Of a stretch of 64,000 nucleotides of DNA, positions 55,946-64,000 are shown in pieces. The notes under the pieces are model-generated. The model was given only the letters and a program-made list of their open reading frames with translations. It was not told the origin of the DNA and made no database searches. This stretch comes from Halothiobacillus sp. (GTDB taxonomy: Bacteria > Pseudomonadota > Gammaproteobacteria > Halothiobacillales > Halothiobacillaceae): positions 744,001-808,000 of the forward strand of contig JADQCE010000001.1 in NCBI GenBank assembly GCA_016278265.1, written 5' to 3'. Made by a program: the position numbers and the translations under genes. Position 1 is the first letter of the stretch. Every line of letters starts with the position of its first letter.

Positions 55946-56434
55946 ATGACGATGGTTGACTGGATCCTGCTGGCAATCGTCCTGATATCCACGGCGATTG
56001 CGCTGGTACGCGGGTTCGTCAAGGAGGTGATCTCGCTGATCACCTGGTTGGCGGCCTTTGGCATCGCGCTGGCGTTTTCGCAGACCGCGTCGGTCCTGGT
56101 GCCCGAGGCGGTGGATATCCCGTCGGCTCGGGTGGCGATCGCCTTCGTGGCCCTGTTCGTCGTGGTGCTGATCCTGGGGGGGATCATCAACTGGGCGATC
56201 TCGAAACTGGTGGAAACCACGGGTCTGTCAGGCACGGATCGGTCGGTGGGCATGGTGTTCGGTCTGCTGCGCGGCGTGCTGATCGTCGCGGGACTGCTGC
56301 TCCTGGGCGGGTTCACGGCCTTGCCGCAGGAGGCATGGTGGCAGACCTCGAAACTGATACCGCATTTCCAGGTGGTGGCCGAGTGGCTGCTGGCGGTCAT
56401 GCCGGCGGACGTCGCCCGCAACGTGCAGTGGTGA
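55946..56434 (+). CDS. cvpA: colicin V production family membrane protein CvpA
   Basis: A 162-residue inner-membrane protein with four hydrophobic segments (5-25, 30-48, 65-86, 103-123). DWILLAIVLISTAIALVRGFVKEVISLITWL is the family pattern (shown in part: LVRGFVKEVISLITW). Its direct role is not settled; it is required for colicin V production in E. coli and is linked to envelope stress. The ATG at 55946 follows GGTGAGGAGACGACC. A second ATG lies two codons on. Confidence 0.9.
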   Translation: MTMVDWILLAIVLISTAIALVRGFVKEVISLITWLAAFGIALAFSQTASVLVPEAVDIPSARVAIAFVALFVVVLILGGIINWAISKLVETTGLSGTDRSVGMVFGLLRGVLIVAGLLLLGGFTALPQEAWWQTSKLIPHFQVVAEWLLAVMPADVARNVQW

Positions 56435-56613
56435 CAACCAATCTTTTAAGAACGTGGTGGCGTGCAGGATGCGTGTTGCCTACGGGGATCTCCCGAATCG
56501 CGCCGGACCGGTCGGTCGACCGCTCCGGCGTCGCCGTTTCGGCCTAGGGCGGGAAGGCCCGAGCCGAGGCTTTTTGACTTTTTGCACGGTTACACACCGA
56601 GGTGGTTTGACGC

Positions 56614-58149
56614 ATGTGCGGCATTATTGGGATGGTGGCGAAATCGCCGGTCAATCAGGCGCTGTATGACGGGCTGACGGTCCTCCAGCACCGAGGTCAG
56701 GATGCGGCAGGCATCCTTACCTGCGACGAGGAACGGCTTTTTCTCCGCAAGGAAAACGGTCTGGTCAAGGACGTCTTCCACACCCGTCACATGCGCCAGT
56801 TGATGGGCAACATGGGAATCGGCCACGTTCGTTACCCGACGGCCGGCTGTGATTCCTCTGCCGAGGCGCAGCCGTTTTACGTCAACGCGCCCTTCGGTAT
56901 CGCGATGGGACACAACGGCAACCTCACGAATGTCGACGAGTTGCGTGCGGCGGTGGTCGCCGAGGATCGGCGTCATCTCAACACCAACTCCGACTCCGAG
57001 GTGCTCCTCAACGTCTTTGCCCACGAGTTGGGCGCGATCGCCAAGGCACAGCCCTCTGCCGATGACGTGTTCGCCGCGATCACCAACGTGCATCGCCGCG
57101 CCCGTGGCGCCTACGCCGTGATCGGCATGATCGTCGGTGAAGGCGTGTTCGCCTTCCGTGATCCGCACGGCATCCGCCCGGTCTGTTATGGCAAGCGTGA
57201 GACGGAAAACGGCACCGAGTACATGATCGCTTCCGAGTCGGTGGCCATCGAGGCGGGTGAGTTCGAGCTCGTACGTGATCTGGCCCCCGGCGAGGCGATC
57301 TACATCTCGCGTGACGGCGAGGTCAGCTTGCGTCAGTGTGCCGATGACCCGCAGTACGCCAGCTGCATCTTCGAATACGTCTACCTGGCACGCCCCGATT
57401 CGATCATCGACGACGTGTCCGTGTACCGGGCGCGCATGCGCATGGGCGAGATGCTGGCCGAGAAGATTCAGCGCGATTGGGCCCATCATGATATCGACGT
57501 GGTGATACCGATCCCCGACACCAGTCGGACGGCGGCACTCGAGATCGCGGTCAACCTCAATCTCAAGTACCGCGAAGGCTTCGTCAAGAACCGCTACATT
57601 GCGCGGACCTTCATCATGCCGGGACAGGCCAAGCGCAAGCGCTCGGTACGCCAGAAGCTCAACGCGATCGACCTGGAATTTCGTGGCAAGAACGTGCTGC
57701 TGGTTGACGATTCGATCGTGCGCGGCACCACCTCCAGCGAGATCATCCGCATGGCTCGCGAGGCGGGCGCCAAGAAGGTCTTCATGGCCTCGGCCGCCCC
57801 GGCGGTGCGCTACCCGAACGTCTACGGCATCGACATGCCGGCGGCGGACGAGTTTGTCGCCCATAACCGCGACGTCGACGCGATTCGCGATGCGATCGGT
57901 GCCGATGACCTGATCTACCAGGATCTCGAGGACCTCAAGGAGGCCGTGCGCCTGGGCAACCCGACCCTGGAACAGTTCGACTGCTCGTGTTTCACCGGCG
58001 ATTACGTCACCAACGACATCGATAGCGATTACCTCGACAACCTGGCGAGCAACCGTGCCGACAGCGCTCGTGACCAGGAAAACGGCGCTGCCGGGGCATC
58101 ACGCCGCTCCCGCGATATCGTCTCCGTCGGTCTCTACAATGACCAGTAG
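56614..58149 (+). CDS. purF: amidophosphoribosyltransferase
   Basis: First committed step of purine synthesis, glutamine + PRPP to phosphoribosylamine. The N-terminal nucleophile Cys2 (MCGIIGMV) is exposed after Met removal. [12 protein letters not shown] and [19 protein letters not shown] belong to the glutaminase; [20 protein letters not shown] is the PRPP-binding motif. 511 residues. Ribosome site GAGGT. Its last 11 nt overlap the L,D-transpeptidase gene. Confidence 0.97.
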   Translation: MCGIIGMVAKSPVNQALYDGLTVLQHRGQDAAGILTCDEERLFLRKENGLVKDVFHTRHMRQLMGNMGIGHVRYPTAGCDSSAEAQPFYVNAPFGIAMGHNGNLTNVDELRAAVVAEDRRHLNTNSDSEVLLNVFAHELGAIAKAQPSADDVFAAITNVHRRARGAYAVIGMIVGEGVFAFRDPHGIRPVCYGKRETENGTEYMIASESVAIEAGEFELVRDLAPGEAIYISRDGEVSLRQCADDPQYASCIFEYVYLARPDSIIDDVSVYRARMRMGEMLAEKIQRDWAHHDIDVVIPIPDTSRTAALEIAVNLNLKYREGFVKNRYIARTFIMPGQAKRKRSVRQKLNAIDLEFRGKNVLLVDDSIVRGTTSSEIIRMAREAGAKKVFMASAAPAVRYPNVYGIDMPAADEFVAHNRDVDAIRDAIGADDLIYQDLEDLKEAVRLGNPTLEQFDCSCFTGDYVTNDIDSDYLDNLASNRADSARDQENGAAGASRRSRDIVSVGLYNDQ

Positions 58150-58837
58150 CCGACCCGCGGGTGGGTGGAATGTGGTCCGTTGGTTCGCCCTTTCTTTGGC
58201 CCTGTTCGTCACCATGGGGCTGGGTTCTGCTGCCGCAGTCGCCTCGACGGGTGAGGGTTCATCAATGAGCGCGCCCGAGACGACCGTGCCCGATCGCGTT
58301 ACGCGTTCGGCCACCGCCATGGCCGAGCGGCTGGCCGCCTCCGCCGAACCCGGTGGGCAGGCCATGGTTGTGGATGTCCCCAGCCAGCAGCTCTACTTGT
58401 TCGAATCCGGGGAACTGGTCGGCAGTTTCCCGGTGTCGACCGCCGAGCGGGGCACGGGCAACCAGGAAGGCAGCCTGCAAACGCCGCTGGGGCTGCACCG
58501 GGTGGACGAGAAGATCGGCGCGGATGCCCCTCGAGGCATGATCTTCCGTGCTCGCCAGCCGACCGGTGAACTGGCCGAGATACTCGAGGGCCCAGAGGAG
58601 CGCGCCGCTCGTGACGACGTAACCACCCGCATCCTGTGGCTCGAAGGCCTGGAACCTGGCGTCAATCAGGGCGGGGACGTCGACTCCAAGCAGCGCTACA
58701 TCTACATCCATGGCACCCCGGAGGAGGGACGCATCGGTCGTCCCGCCTCGCATGGCTGCGTGCGTATGACCAATGCCGACGTGATTACCCTGTTCGACCG
58801 CGTCCAGGAAGGCGCGCTGGTCGACATCATCGAATAA
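58139..58837 (+). CDS. L,D-transpeptidase (YkuD family), exported
   Basis: Periplasmic cell-wall enzyme making 3-3 peptide cross-links or attaching proteins. The catalytic motif is complete: [27 protein letters not shown], i.e. HGT...SHGCVRM with the Cys nucleophile. The N-terminus has a long signal-type segment ([21 protein letters not shown]). The YkuD domain begins near [21 protein letters not shown]. 232 residues. The ATG at 58139 lies within the end of purF; no strong ribosome site, so translational coupling is likely. Confidence 0.87.
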   Translation: MTSSRPAGGWNVVRWFALSLALFVTMGLGSAAAVASTGEGSSMSAPETTVPDRVTRSATAMAERLAASAEPGGQAMVVDVPSQQLYLFESGELVGSFPVSTAERGTGNQEGSLQTPLGLHRVDEKIGADAPRGMIFRARQPTGELAEILEGPEERAARDDVTTRILWLEGLEPGVNQGGDVDSKQRYIYIHGTPEEGRIGRPASHGCVRMTNADVITLFDRVQEGALVDIIE

Positions 58838-58873
58838 GAAGCAACGACCAACCGTTTTTCGGAGACCCGATCC

Positions 58874-60739
58874 ATGCCCGATTATCGTTCCAAGACCACC
58901 ACCCACGGCCGCAATATGGCCGGTGCCCGCGCCCTGTGGCGCGCGACGGGCGTGAAGGACGACGATTTCGGCAAGCCGATCATTGCGATCGCCAACTCCT
59001 TTACCCAGTTCGTGCCGGGTCATGTCCATCTCAAGGACATGGGCCAGTTGGTGGCGCGCGAGGTCGAGAAGGCCGGCGGGATCGCCAAGGAATTTAACAC
59101 CATCGCCGTGGATGACGGCATCGCGATGGGTCACGGCGGCATGCTGTACTCGCTGCCCAGCCGCGACATCATCGCCGACTCGGTCGAGTACATGGTCAAT
59201 GCCCACTGCGCGGATGCGCTGGTGTGCATCTCCAACTGCGACAAGATCACCCCGGGGATGCTCAACGCCGCCATGCGGCTGAACATCCCGGTGGTGTTCG
59301 TCTCCGGCGGGCCGATGGAGGCGGGCAAGACGCGCCTCTCGCCGGATTCCGACGAGGTGATCAAGCTCGACCTGGTCGATGCCATGGTCAAGGCGGCAGA
59401 CGATTCGGTCTCCGACGAGACGCTGGCACAGATCGAACGGTCGGCCTGCCCGACCTGTGGATCGTGCTCGGGCATGTTCACGGCCAACTCGATGAACTGC
59501 CTGACCGAGGCCCTGGGGCTCTCCTTGCCGGGCAATGGCTCGTTGCTGGCCACGCACGCCGATCGCCGCGAGCTGTTCCTCGAGGCCGGCCGCCAGATCG
59601 TGCGCCTGGCCAAGGAGCACTACGAGAACGACGCGGCTGATGTGCTGCCGCGTTCGATCGCCACACGCGAGGCCTTTGAAAATGCCATGGCGCTCGACAT
59701 CGCCATGGGCGGCTCGACCAATACCGTGCTGCACCTGCTGGCCGCGGCGCGCGAGGGCGAGGTCGCCTTCGACATGACCGACATCGACCACATGAGCCGC
59801 AAGATCCCGCATCTGTGCAAGGTGGCGCCGAGCACGGCGCAGTACCACATGGAAGACGTGCACCGGGCCGGTGGCGTAATGGCGATCCTGGGCGAGCTCG
59901 ATCGGGCCGGTTTGCTGCACAACGACATCCCCACCGTGCACAGCAAGACCATGAAGGATGGGCTCGACCGCTGGGATATCGCCCGCGAGACGGCCTGCGA
60001 CGAGGCCAAGAGCCGTTATTTGGCCGGTCCGGCCGGTATCCCCACCCAGACGGCGTTCTCGCAGGACACCCGCTGGCCGAGCCTGGACATCGATCGGTCC
60101 AAGGGCTGCATTCGCGACTACGAACACGCCTATTCCAAGGACGGTGGTCTGGCCGTGTTGTTCGGCAACATCGCCCGCGATGGCTGCATCGTCAAGACCG
60201 CTGGCGTGGATGAATCCATCCTCAAGTTCACCGGCCGCGCGCGTGTCTTCGAGTCGCAGGATGCCGCCGTCGAGGCGATTCTCGATGACCGGATCGTGCC
60301 GGGCGACGTGGTGGTGATCCAGTACGAAGGCCCCAAGGGTGGGCCGGGCATGCAGGAAATGCTCTACCCGACCAGCTACCTGAAGTCCAAGGGGCTGGGC
60401 AAGGACTGCGCGCTGCTGACCGACGGGCGGTTTTCCGGTGGGACCTCGGGGCTGTCCATTGGTCACGCCTCACCCGAGGCGGCCTCCGGGGGCGAAATCG
60501 CCCTGGTCGAGGAGGGGGACACCATCGTGATCGACATCCCCGAGCGCACGATCCATTTGGATATCAGCGATGCCGATCTGGCTCACCGTCGCGAGAAGAT
60601 GGTCGAGCGCGGTAATGCCGCCTACAAGCCGGTCAACCGCGAGCGATACGTCAGCCAGGCGCTCAAGGCCTATGCGGCCCTGACCACCTCGGCCTCGCTG
60701 GGTGCGGTGCGCGATCTCTCGCAGATCGGCGTGAAGTAA
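58874..60739 (+). CDS. ilvD: dihydroxy-acid dehydratase
   Basis: Iron-sulfur enzyme of branched-chain amino-acid synthesis, dehydrating 2,3-dihydroxy-isovalerate and -methylvalerate. The cluster cysteines lie in [13 protein letters not shown] and [41 protein letters not shown] and [23 protein letters not shown] are diagnostic. 621 residues, similar to E. coli (616). Oxygen sensitivity is typical of the 4Fe-4S form. ATG at 58874 after CGGAGACCCGATCC. Confidence 0.97.
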   Translation: MPDYRSKTTTHGRNMAGARALWRATGVKDDDFGKPIIAIANSFTQFVPGHVHLKDMGQLVAREVEKAGGIAKEFNTIAVDDGIAMGHGGMLYSLPSRDIIADSVEYMVNAHCADALVCISNCDKITPGMLNAAMRLNIPVVFVSGGPMEAGKTRLSPDSDEVIKLDLVDAMVKAADDSVSDETLAQIERSACPTCGSCSGMFTANSMNCLTEALGLSLPGNGSLLATHADRRELFLEAGRQIVRLAKEHYENDAADVLPRSIATREAFENAMALDIAMGGSTNTVLHLLAAAREGEVAFDMTDIDHMSRKIPHLCKVAPSTAQYHMEDVHRAGGVMAILGELDRAGLLHNDIPTVHSKTMKDGLDRWDIARETACDEAKSRYLAGPAGIPTQTAFSQDTRWPSLDIDRSKGCIRDYEHAYSKDGGLAVLFGNIARDGCIVKTAGVDESILKFTGRARVFESQDAAVEAILDDRIVPGDVVVIQYEGPKGGPGMQEMLYPTSYLKSKGLGKDCALLTDGRFSGGTSGLSIGHASPEAASGGEIALVEEGDTIVIDIPERTIHLDISDADLAHRREKMVERGNAAYKPVNRERYVSQALKAYAALTTSASLGAVRDLSQIGVK

Positions 60740-60743
60740 GCCG

Positions 60744-61424
60744 GTGACGGCCGGGACCTACATCCCGCCGGCCTTCCGCCAGGACGACCCGGCGGTGCTG
60801 GCCGACGTGGTGGCAAGCCACCCGTTCGCCGCGCTGGTGCTGGCCAATGAAGGGCAGATGCGATGCGTGCATCTGCCCTTTCTGCGTTTTGGCGAGGCCG
60901 CACGAGCCGAGACCTGGCGATTCGAATCGCACCTGGCACGGGCGAATCCCGTGGCCGAGGCACTGGCTGGTGGCCGGGAAGCCCAGGCGATCCTGATCTT
61001 CACCGGCCCGGATGCCTATGTTTCTCCACGTTGGTACGTGGATGCCCGCGAGACCAGTGTGCCGACCTGGAACTACCAGGCGGTTCATGTGCGCGGCACG
61101 GTCCGACTCGCCGGCGAGGGCGATCCGGGCTGGCTCGACCGGCACCTGCACGATCTGATCGATACCCACCAGGATCGAATCGGGGGTGACCCCTTCGACT
61201 GGGATCATCTGCCGGAAAGGCAGATCGCCGGCATGAAGGCGGCGATCGTCGGCATCGAGTTGCTGCCCGAGCGGATCGAGGGCATCGAGAAGCTGGGGCA
61301 GAACAAGACGGCTGCCGACCGTGGCGGGGTAATTGCCGGGCTCGAGGGGCGATCGGACCACGAATCGAGTGCCATGGCCGAGCTGATGTCGCTGCGTGAA
61401 TCGGCTGGTGATGCGGGTCGATAA
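60744..61424 (+). CDS. FMN-binding negative transcriptional regulator, PaiB-like
   Basis: A flavin-binding split-barrel protein of 226 residues. Typical PaiB segments: YIPPAFRQDDPAVLADVVASHPFAALV, SPRWYVDARETSVPTWNYQAVHVRG (shown in parts) and MKAAIVGIELLPERIEGIEKLGQNK. In Bacillus PaiB is a regulator of proteases and sporulation; in other bacteria the role is unclear. GTG start, 5 nt after the ilvD stop (60743 nearest), thus cotranscribed with ilvD. Confidence 0.85.
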   Translation: MTAGTYIPPAFRQDDPAVLADVVASHPFAALVLANEGQMRCVHLPFLRFGEAARAETWRFESHLARANPVAEALAGGREAQAILIFTGPDAYVSPRWYVDARETSVPTWNYQAVHVRGTVRLAGEGDPGWLDRHLHDLIDTHQDRIGGDPFDWDHLPERQIAGMKAAIVGIELLPERIEGIEKLGQNKTAADRGGVIAGLEGRSDHESSAMAELMSLRESAGDAGR

Positions 61425-61480
61425 AACCTTAATTAATGTCGAGATAAACCGAGCAAGCATCTGTCTGTAAAGACGTAATC

Positions 61481-62257
61481 CTAGTTCGATTTGATGCGAT
61501 GCAGGATGAGTTTCGGTAGCCGCGGCAGCCAGCCCGCGAGCAGCCGCAGGTGCATCCAGATCAGCAACCGGTTGTCCCGCCCGTAGCGAAAGTGCGACAC
61601 GCCGTCGTCCCCGGCCGCGAAGTATTGCACCGGCGCGTCGACATTCACCGGGATGAGCCCACGCCAGACCAGGCGCACGGCGGCCTCGGGATCGAAATCA
61701 AAGCGTCGCATCCAGCGTGTGCCTTCCATCACCGCGATCAGGTCATCGATCGGGTAGACGCGCATGCCGAACAGCGAGTCTCCGATGCCCGCCCAGGCCG
61801 TTTCCAGATTGGCCCAGAAATTCGAGACCTTGCGTCCGTGGACCCGCAGTGCCGGGGCATCGGCCGAGAACACCGGCCGGCCGAGGATCAGGGCATTGGG
61901 GTGTTCCCGAGCGCACTCGATGAAGGCGGGGATCCGTTCCGACGGGTGCTGACCATCGGCGTCCAGGGTCAGGGCGTGGGTGAAGCCAGCTCGGCGCGCC
62001 GCCTGGATGCCGGTAAGGATCGCCGCCCCCTTGCCCCGGTTTGTTTCATGGTGGAGCACCTGCACCCGCTCGTATTCCGTGGCCAATTGGGCCAGTCGCT
62101 CGCGGGTTGCCGGTTCGCTGCCATCATCGACCACCCAGACCGGGAGTCCATCTCCGTGCGCCAAGGCATCACGCACGGTGGTTTCGATCCGTGGGCCAGG
62201 GTCGTAACACGGGATCAGGATCAGAGGTCGCAGGGAAGGGGTGGCGGATTCGTTCAT
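61481..62257 (-). CDS. glycosyltransferase family 2
   Basis: A 258-residue GT-A enzyme using a nucleotide sugar. VWVVDDGSEPATRERL, TNRGKGAAILTGIQAARR and LTLDADGQHPSERIPAF (with the DxD-type metal motif) are clear. The C-terminal region ends KLILHRIKSN and has no membrane helix. It overlaps the acyltransferase gene by 4 nt. In aryl-polyene clusters a GT2 gene accompanies an acyltransferase; the acceptor here is unknown. Confidence 0.88.
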   Translation of the reverse strand: MNESATPSLRPLILIPCYDPGPRIETTVRDALAHGDGLPVWVVDDGSEPATRERLAQLATEYERVQVLHHETNRGKGAAILTGIQAARRAGFTHALTLDADGQHPSERIPAFIECAREHPNALILGRPVFSADAPALRVHGRKVSNFWANLETAWAGIGDSLFGMRVYPIDDLIAVMEGTRWMRRFDFDPEAAVRLVWRGLIPVNVDAPVQYFAAGDDGVSHFRYGRDNRLLIWMHLRLLAGWLPRLPKLILHRIKSN

Positions 62258-63018
62258 GGCGTACCGAGTTGTCGTTCGAAGCAATGCTGCCAGTCAAGGG
62301 CCGCCTGATGGGGGCTGTGATCCCGCGTTTCGTCTGGCAGGTTCGTGAGGGTGTCAACGTGCAAGTGGACGGGGAGTCGCGGCAGTTGCCACACCGGGAG
62401 CGCCTTGGTTAGCAAGGGGCGATCGTAACGGAACACGAACGCGTGCAGCGGGACATGGGCTCGGCGGGCGAGCATGAACGGCGCCGGCTGAAACGGGCCG
62501 GTCGCTTTGTCGGCACCGGTCGGACTGCGCGATCCCTCGGGGAACAGCAGTACGTGACAGCCGTTGCGGATGGCCTCGCGCGCACCGAGCATCATCTCGA
62601 CCGGGCGGTCGTTGGGCAGGTAACCGGCCAGTCGAGCGGGCAGGGCGAACAACGGATTGCGCAACAGCCCGGCGCGCATCACACAGACGACATTGGGGGC
62701 ATGCGAGAGGACGATCAGGGCATCGAGCAACGAGGGGTGGTTGGCCACGATCACCCCGGCGGGGGCCTCCCGCAGCGTGTCGAGCGCGCGGCTATCGACG
62801 CGCAAGACGCCAATCAGTGTGAGCCACACCCGGTAAGCGTGCATGGCGTGGTGGATCAACCGGCGCGCCGCCGCTCTCCGAGCGGGCCGCGGAAGGAAGA
62901 CGATGACCAGCGCGATCGGCAGCCAACCGATCAGCAGCAGTGCCAGTCCGCCGTGTCCCAACGGCCCGGCGAGGGTCCGATGCACCGCGCGCAACAAGCC
63001 TCTCAGTCGCGTGTTCAC
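62254..63018 (-). CDS. PlsC-type acyltransferase
   Basis: A 254-residue lysophospholipid/LPLAT acyltransferase. The HX4D motif is NHPSLLD; the later motif is LLFPEGSRSPTG. An N-terminal hydrophobic stretch (LALLLIGWLPIALVIVFL) anchors it. The start is a GTG overlapping the upstream gene (GTGA), and the end overlaps the glycosyltransferase (ATGA). It probably acylates a lipid carrier or polyene product rather than a phospholipid, but this is by context. Confidence 0.85.
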   Translation of the reverse strand: MNTRLRGLLRAVHRTLAGPLGHGGLALLLIGWLPIALVIVFLPRPARRAAARRLIHHAMHAYRVWLTLIGVLRVDSRALDTLREAPAGVIVANHPSLLDALIVLSHAPNVVCVMRAGLLRNPLFALPARLAGYLPNDRPVEMMLGAREAIRNGCHVLLFPEGSRSPTGADKATGPFQPAPFMLARRAHVPLHAFVFRYDRPLLTKALPVWQLPRLPVHLHVDTLTNLPDETRDHSPHQAALDWQHCFERQLGTP

Positions 63019-64000
63019 AGTTCCGGCCAGGTGTCCCGGGTTGCCTCGGCCCCGTGCCGCGACTGGCGCAGGGTCGCCTCGATTTCCACCAACAGATCCT
63101 CGCGGCAGATATCGGCCTGCAGATAGACCCGTCTCGCGCGCCTATCGATCAAATCGTCGATCTGTTCACGAACGAGCAGCAGGTGCTCGGGATGGCGCAG
63201 GTAGATCCGCAGCAGGCTCGCCTCATCCCAGGCAAATCGGGGCTCACTTGTTTGCCGTTTGCCGTTGGCCTCTTGTAGCACGGCCTCGAGGTTCGCAATT
63301 GTCTCCCGGGTCTGCGTGACCACGTCACCGTGGTGACGGGTCTCGTGGCCGACGATCGAGGCGGTACCCGAGATGAACAACCAGTCATGCCGTTTGCCCC
63401 GGGCCAGCGCCGCTCGCGCGAACAGTGGGCTTTTCGGGCCGTAGCGTTCGGGGTAATCCCAGGCACTGATCTGGCGCGGGTTCTCGATCCGCTCGGCCGG
63501 GGTGTCGGCGGCGAGGTAGATCACGCGACCGGCAGTGCCGCTGGGGCTGCCCAGCGCACAGGCGGCCGGTGCGGACCGGGCGGGTCCCTGTTTGGCCCAT
63601 TCGAAGGCGTTTGCCCGGCCCTGGTTGAACAGGCGATAGCGCTCGAGGCCGGTGGTCGTGTCGATGGCGTTGATCGCGGGGATGTAGTGCCAGACCCGCC
63701 ACAGGTGGGGCGTTTTCTCGCCGTGCAGGCGGGCGAACAGTTGTCGGTAGGCGGTCTCGGTCCCCTGGGTGAGCCCGTCAGTTTCATCCAGTGGGATGCT
63801 GCCGAACAGCCAGCCTTCGGCGCGTGCCAGGCATTCGTCGGCGTGGTGTCGGGTGGTGACCGTCCCCGGGGCAAGGAATCCCTCCAGGAGGTCCTCGAGA
63901 TTGCCGTCAAGCACGGCCAGCGGCAAGGTCCCGAGGCATCCCCTTAACTCCTCCGGATGGCTGCCCGGCGTGCCAAGCGCCCCCAATCGTCGCTCGGGGG
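63015..64000 (-). CDS. chorismatase/XanB2-like protein, N-terminus beyond the window
   Basis: At least 328 residues in an open frame to the right edge. Features: WLFGSIPLDETD, YIPAINAIDTTTGLERYRLFNQGRANAFEWA, GSPSGTAGRVIYLAADTPAERIENPRQISAWDYPERYGPKSPLFARA (parts only) and ISGTASIVGHETRHHGDVVTQTRETIANL. These are the hallmarks of the FkbO/Hyg5/XanB2 family, which splits chorismate to give 3-hydroxy- or 4-hydroxybenzoate-type starters. XanB2 is the first enzyme for xanthomonadin/aryl-polyene. No in-frame stop occurs before the edge; a TTG at 63986 is not a convincing start. Which chorismatase subtype cannot be decided. Confidence 0.82.
   Translation of the reverse strand, partial: PERRLGALGTPGSHPEELRGCLGTLPLAVLDGNLEDLLEGFLAPGTVTTRHHADECLARAEGWLFGSIPLDETDGLTQGTETAYRQLFARLHGEKTPHLWRVWHYIPAINAIDTTTGLERYRLFNQGRANAFEWAKQGPARSAPAACALGSPSGTAGRVIYLAADTPAERIENPRQISAWDYPERYGPKSPLFARAALARGKRHDWLFISGTASIVGHETRHHGDVVTQTRETIANLEAVLQEANGKRQTSEPRFAWDEASLLRIYLRHPEHLLLVREQIDDLIDRRARRVYLQADICREDLLVEIEATLRQSRHGAEATRDTWPEL

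Noticed and set aside
58262-60466. A 734-codon minus-strand frame across the L,D-transpeptidase and ilvD genes
   Set aside because: Both plus-strand genes have full catalytic motifs; the minus frame crosses two unrelated genes and has no motif.

Overview
This is a high-GC stretch of a gammaproteobacterial chromosome made almost entirely of core genes. I saw no transposase, integrase, phage gene, CRISPR array, rRNA or tRNA. Several gene blocks follow gammaproteobacterial order: truA-trpF-trpB-trpA-accD-folC-dedD-cvpA-purF, yqgE-ruvX-pyrR-pyrB-pyrC', fabA-fabB and dusB-fis. A C-type monohaem cytochrome c'-like protein, a small periplasmic protein resembling SoxXA-binding proteins, and TRAP and RND transporters suggest a sulfur-oxidising or otherwise chemolithotrophic gammaproteobacterium (Chromatiales/Halothiobacillaceae-like). 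That placement is inference.

Layout. 1-2.8 kb: 5' part of guaB, the SoxXA-binding-like protein, xseA. 2.8-6.7 kb: a periplasmic binding lipoprotein overlapping a membrane GGDEF/EAL protein, probably a ligand-to-c-di-GMP module. 6.8-11.4 kb: an NlpC/P60 lipoprotein, rlmL, and two divergent, repeat-bearing, unrecognised exported proteins. 11.5-16.2 kb: an orphan double ABC ATPase, a frameshifted GAF-GGDEF gene, fabB and fabA. 16.3-18.2 kb: cytochrome c', DUF423, a 59-residue acidic protein, fis. 18.2-23 kb: dusB, dctM, dctQ and thrB in a tightly packed chain, then a LOG-family gene. 23-31 kb: polA, a second EAL protein with a degenerate GGDEF domain, and motA-motB-HIT overlapping end to end.

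31-38 kb: tatD-tcdA, the pyrimidine operon with a pseudo-dihydroorotase, rluB. 38-42.6 kb: an Mla-type lipid transporter (STAS-MlaE, MlaF, MlaD, lipoprotein) and a double-cupin protein. 42.7-48.8 kb: a tolC-MFP-RND efflux operon. 49-58 kb: the truA-to-purF block. 58-61.4 kb: an L,D-transpeptidase, ilvD and a PaiB-like flavoprotein. 61.4-64 kb: a glycosyltransferase, an acyltransferase and a chorismatase/XanB2-like protein, overlapping head to tail, which look like the edge of an aryl-polyene (xanthomonadin-type) pigment cluster continuing beyond the window.

The most distinctive features are: three c-di-GMP proteins of different integrity (one intact, one with a dead-looking cyclase domain, one broken at a 7-G tract); the binding-protein/GGDEF-EAL pair; the polyene-type cluster edge; a membrane-export remodelling block (Mla next to an RND pump); and frequent 1-4 nt gene overlaps with GTG/TTG starts, implying extensive translational coupling. 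I did not find a clearly unprecedented system.
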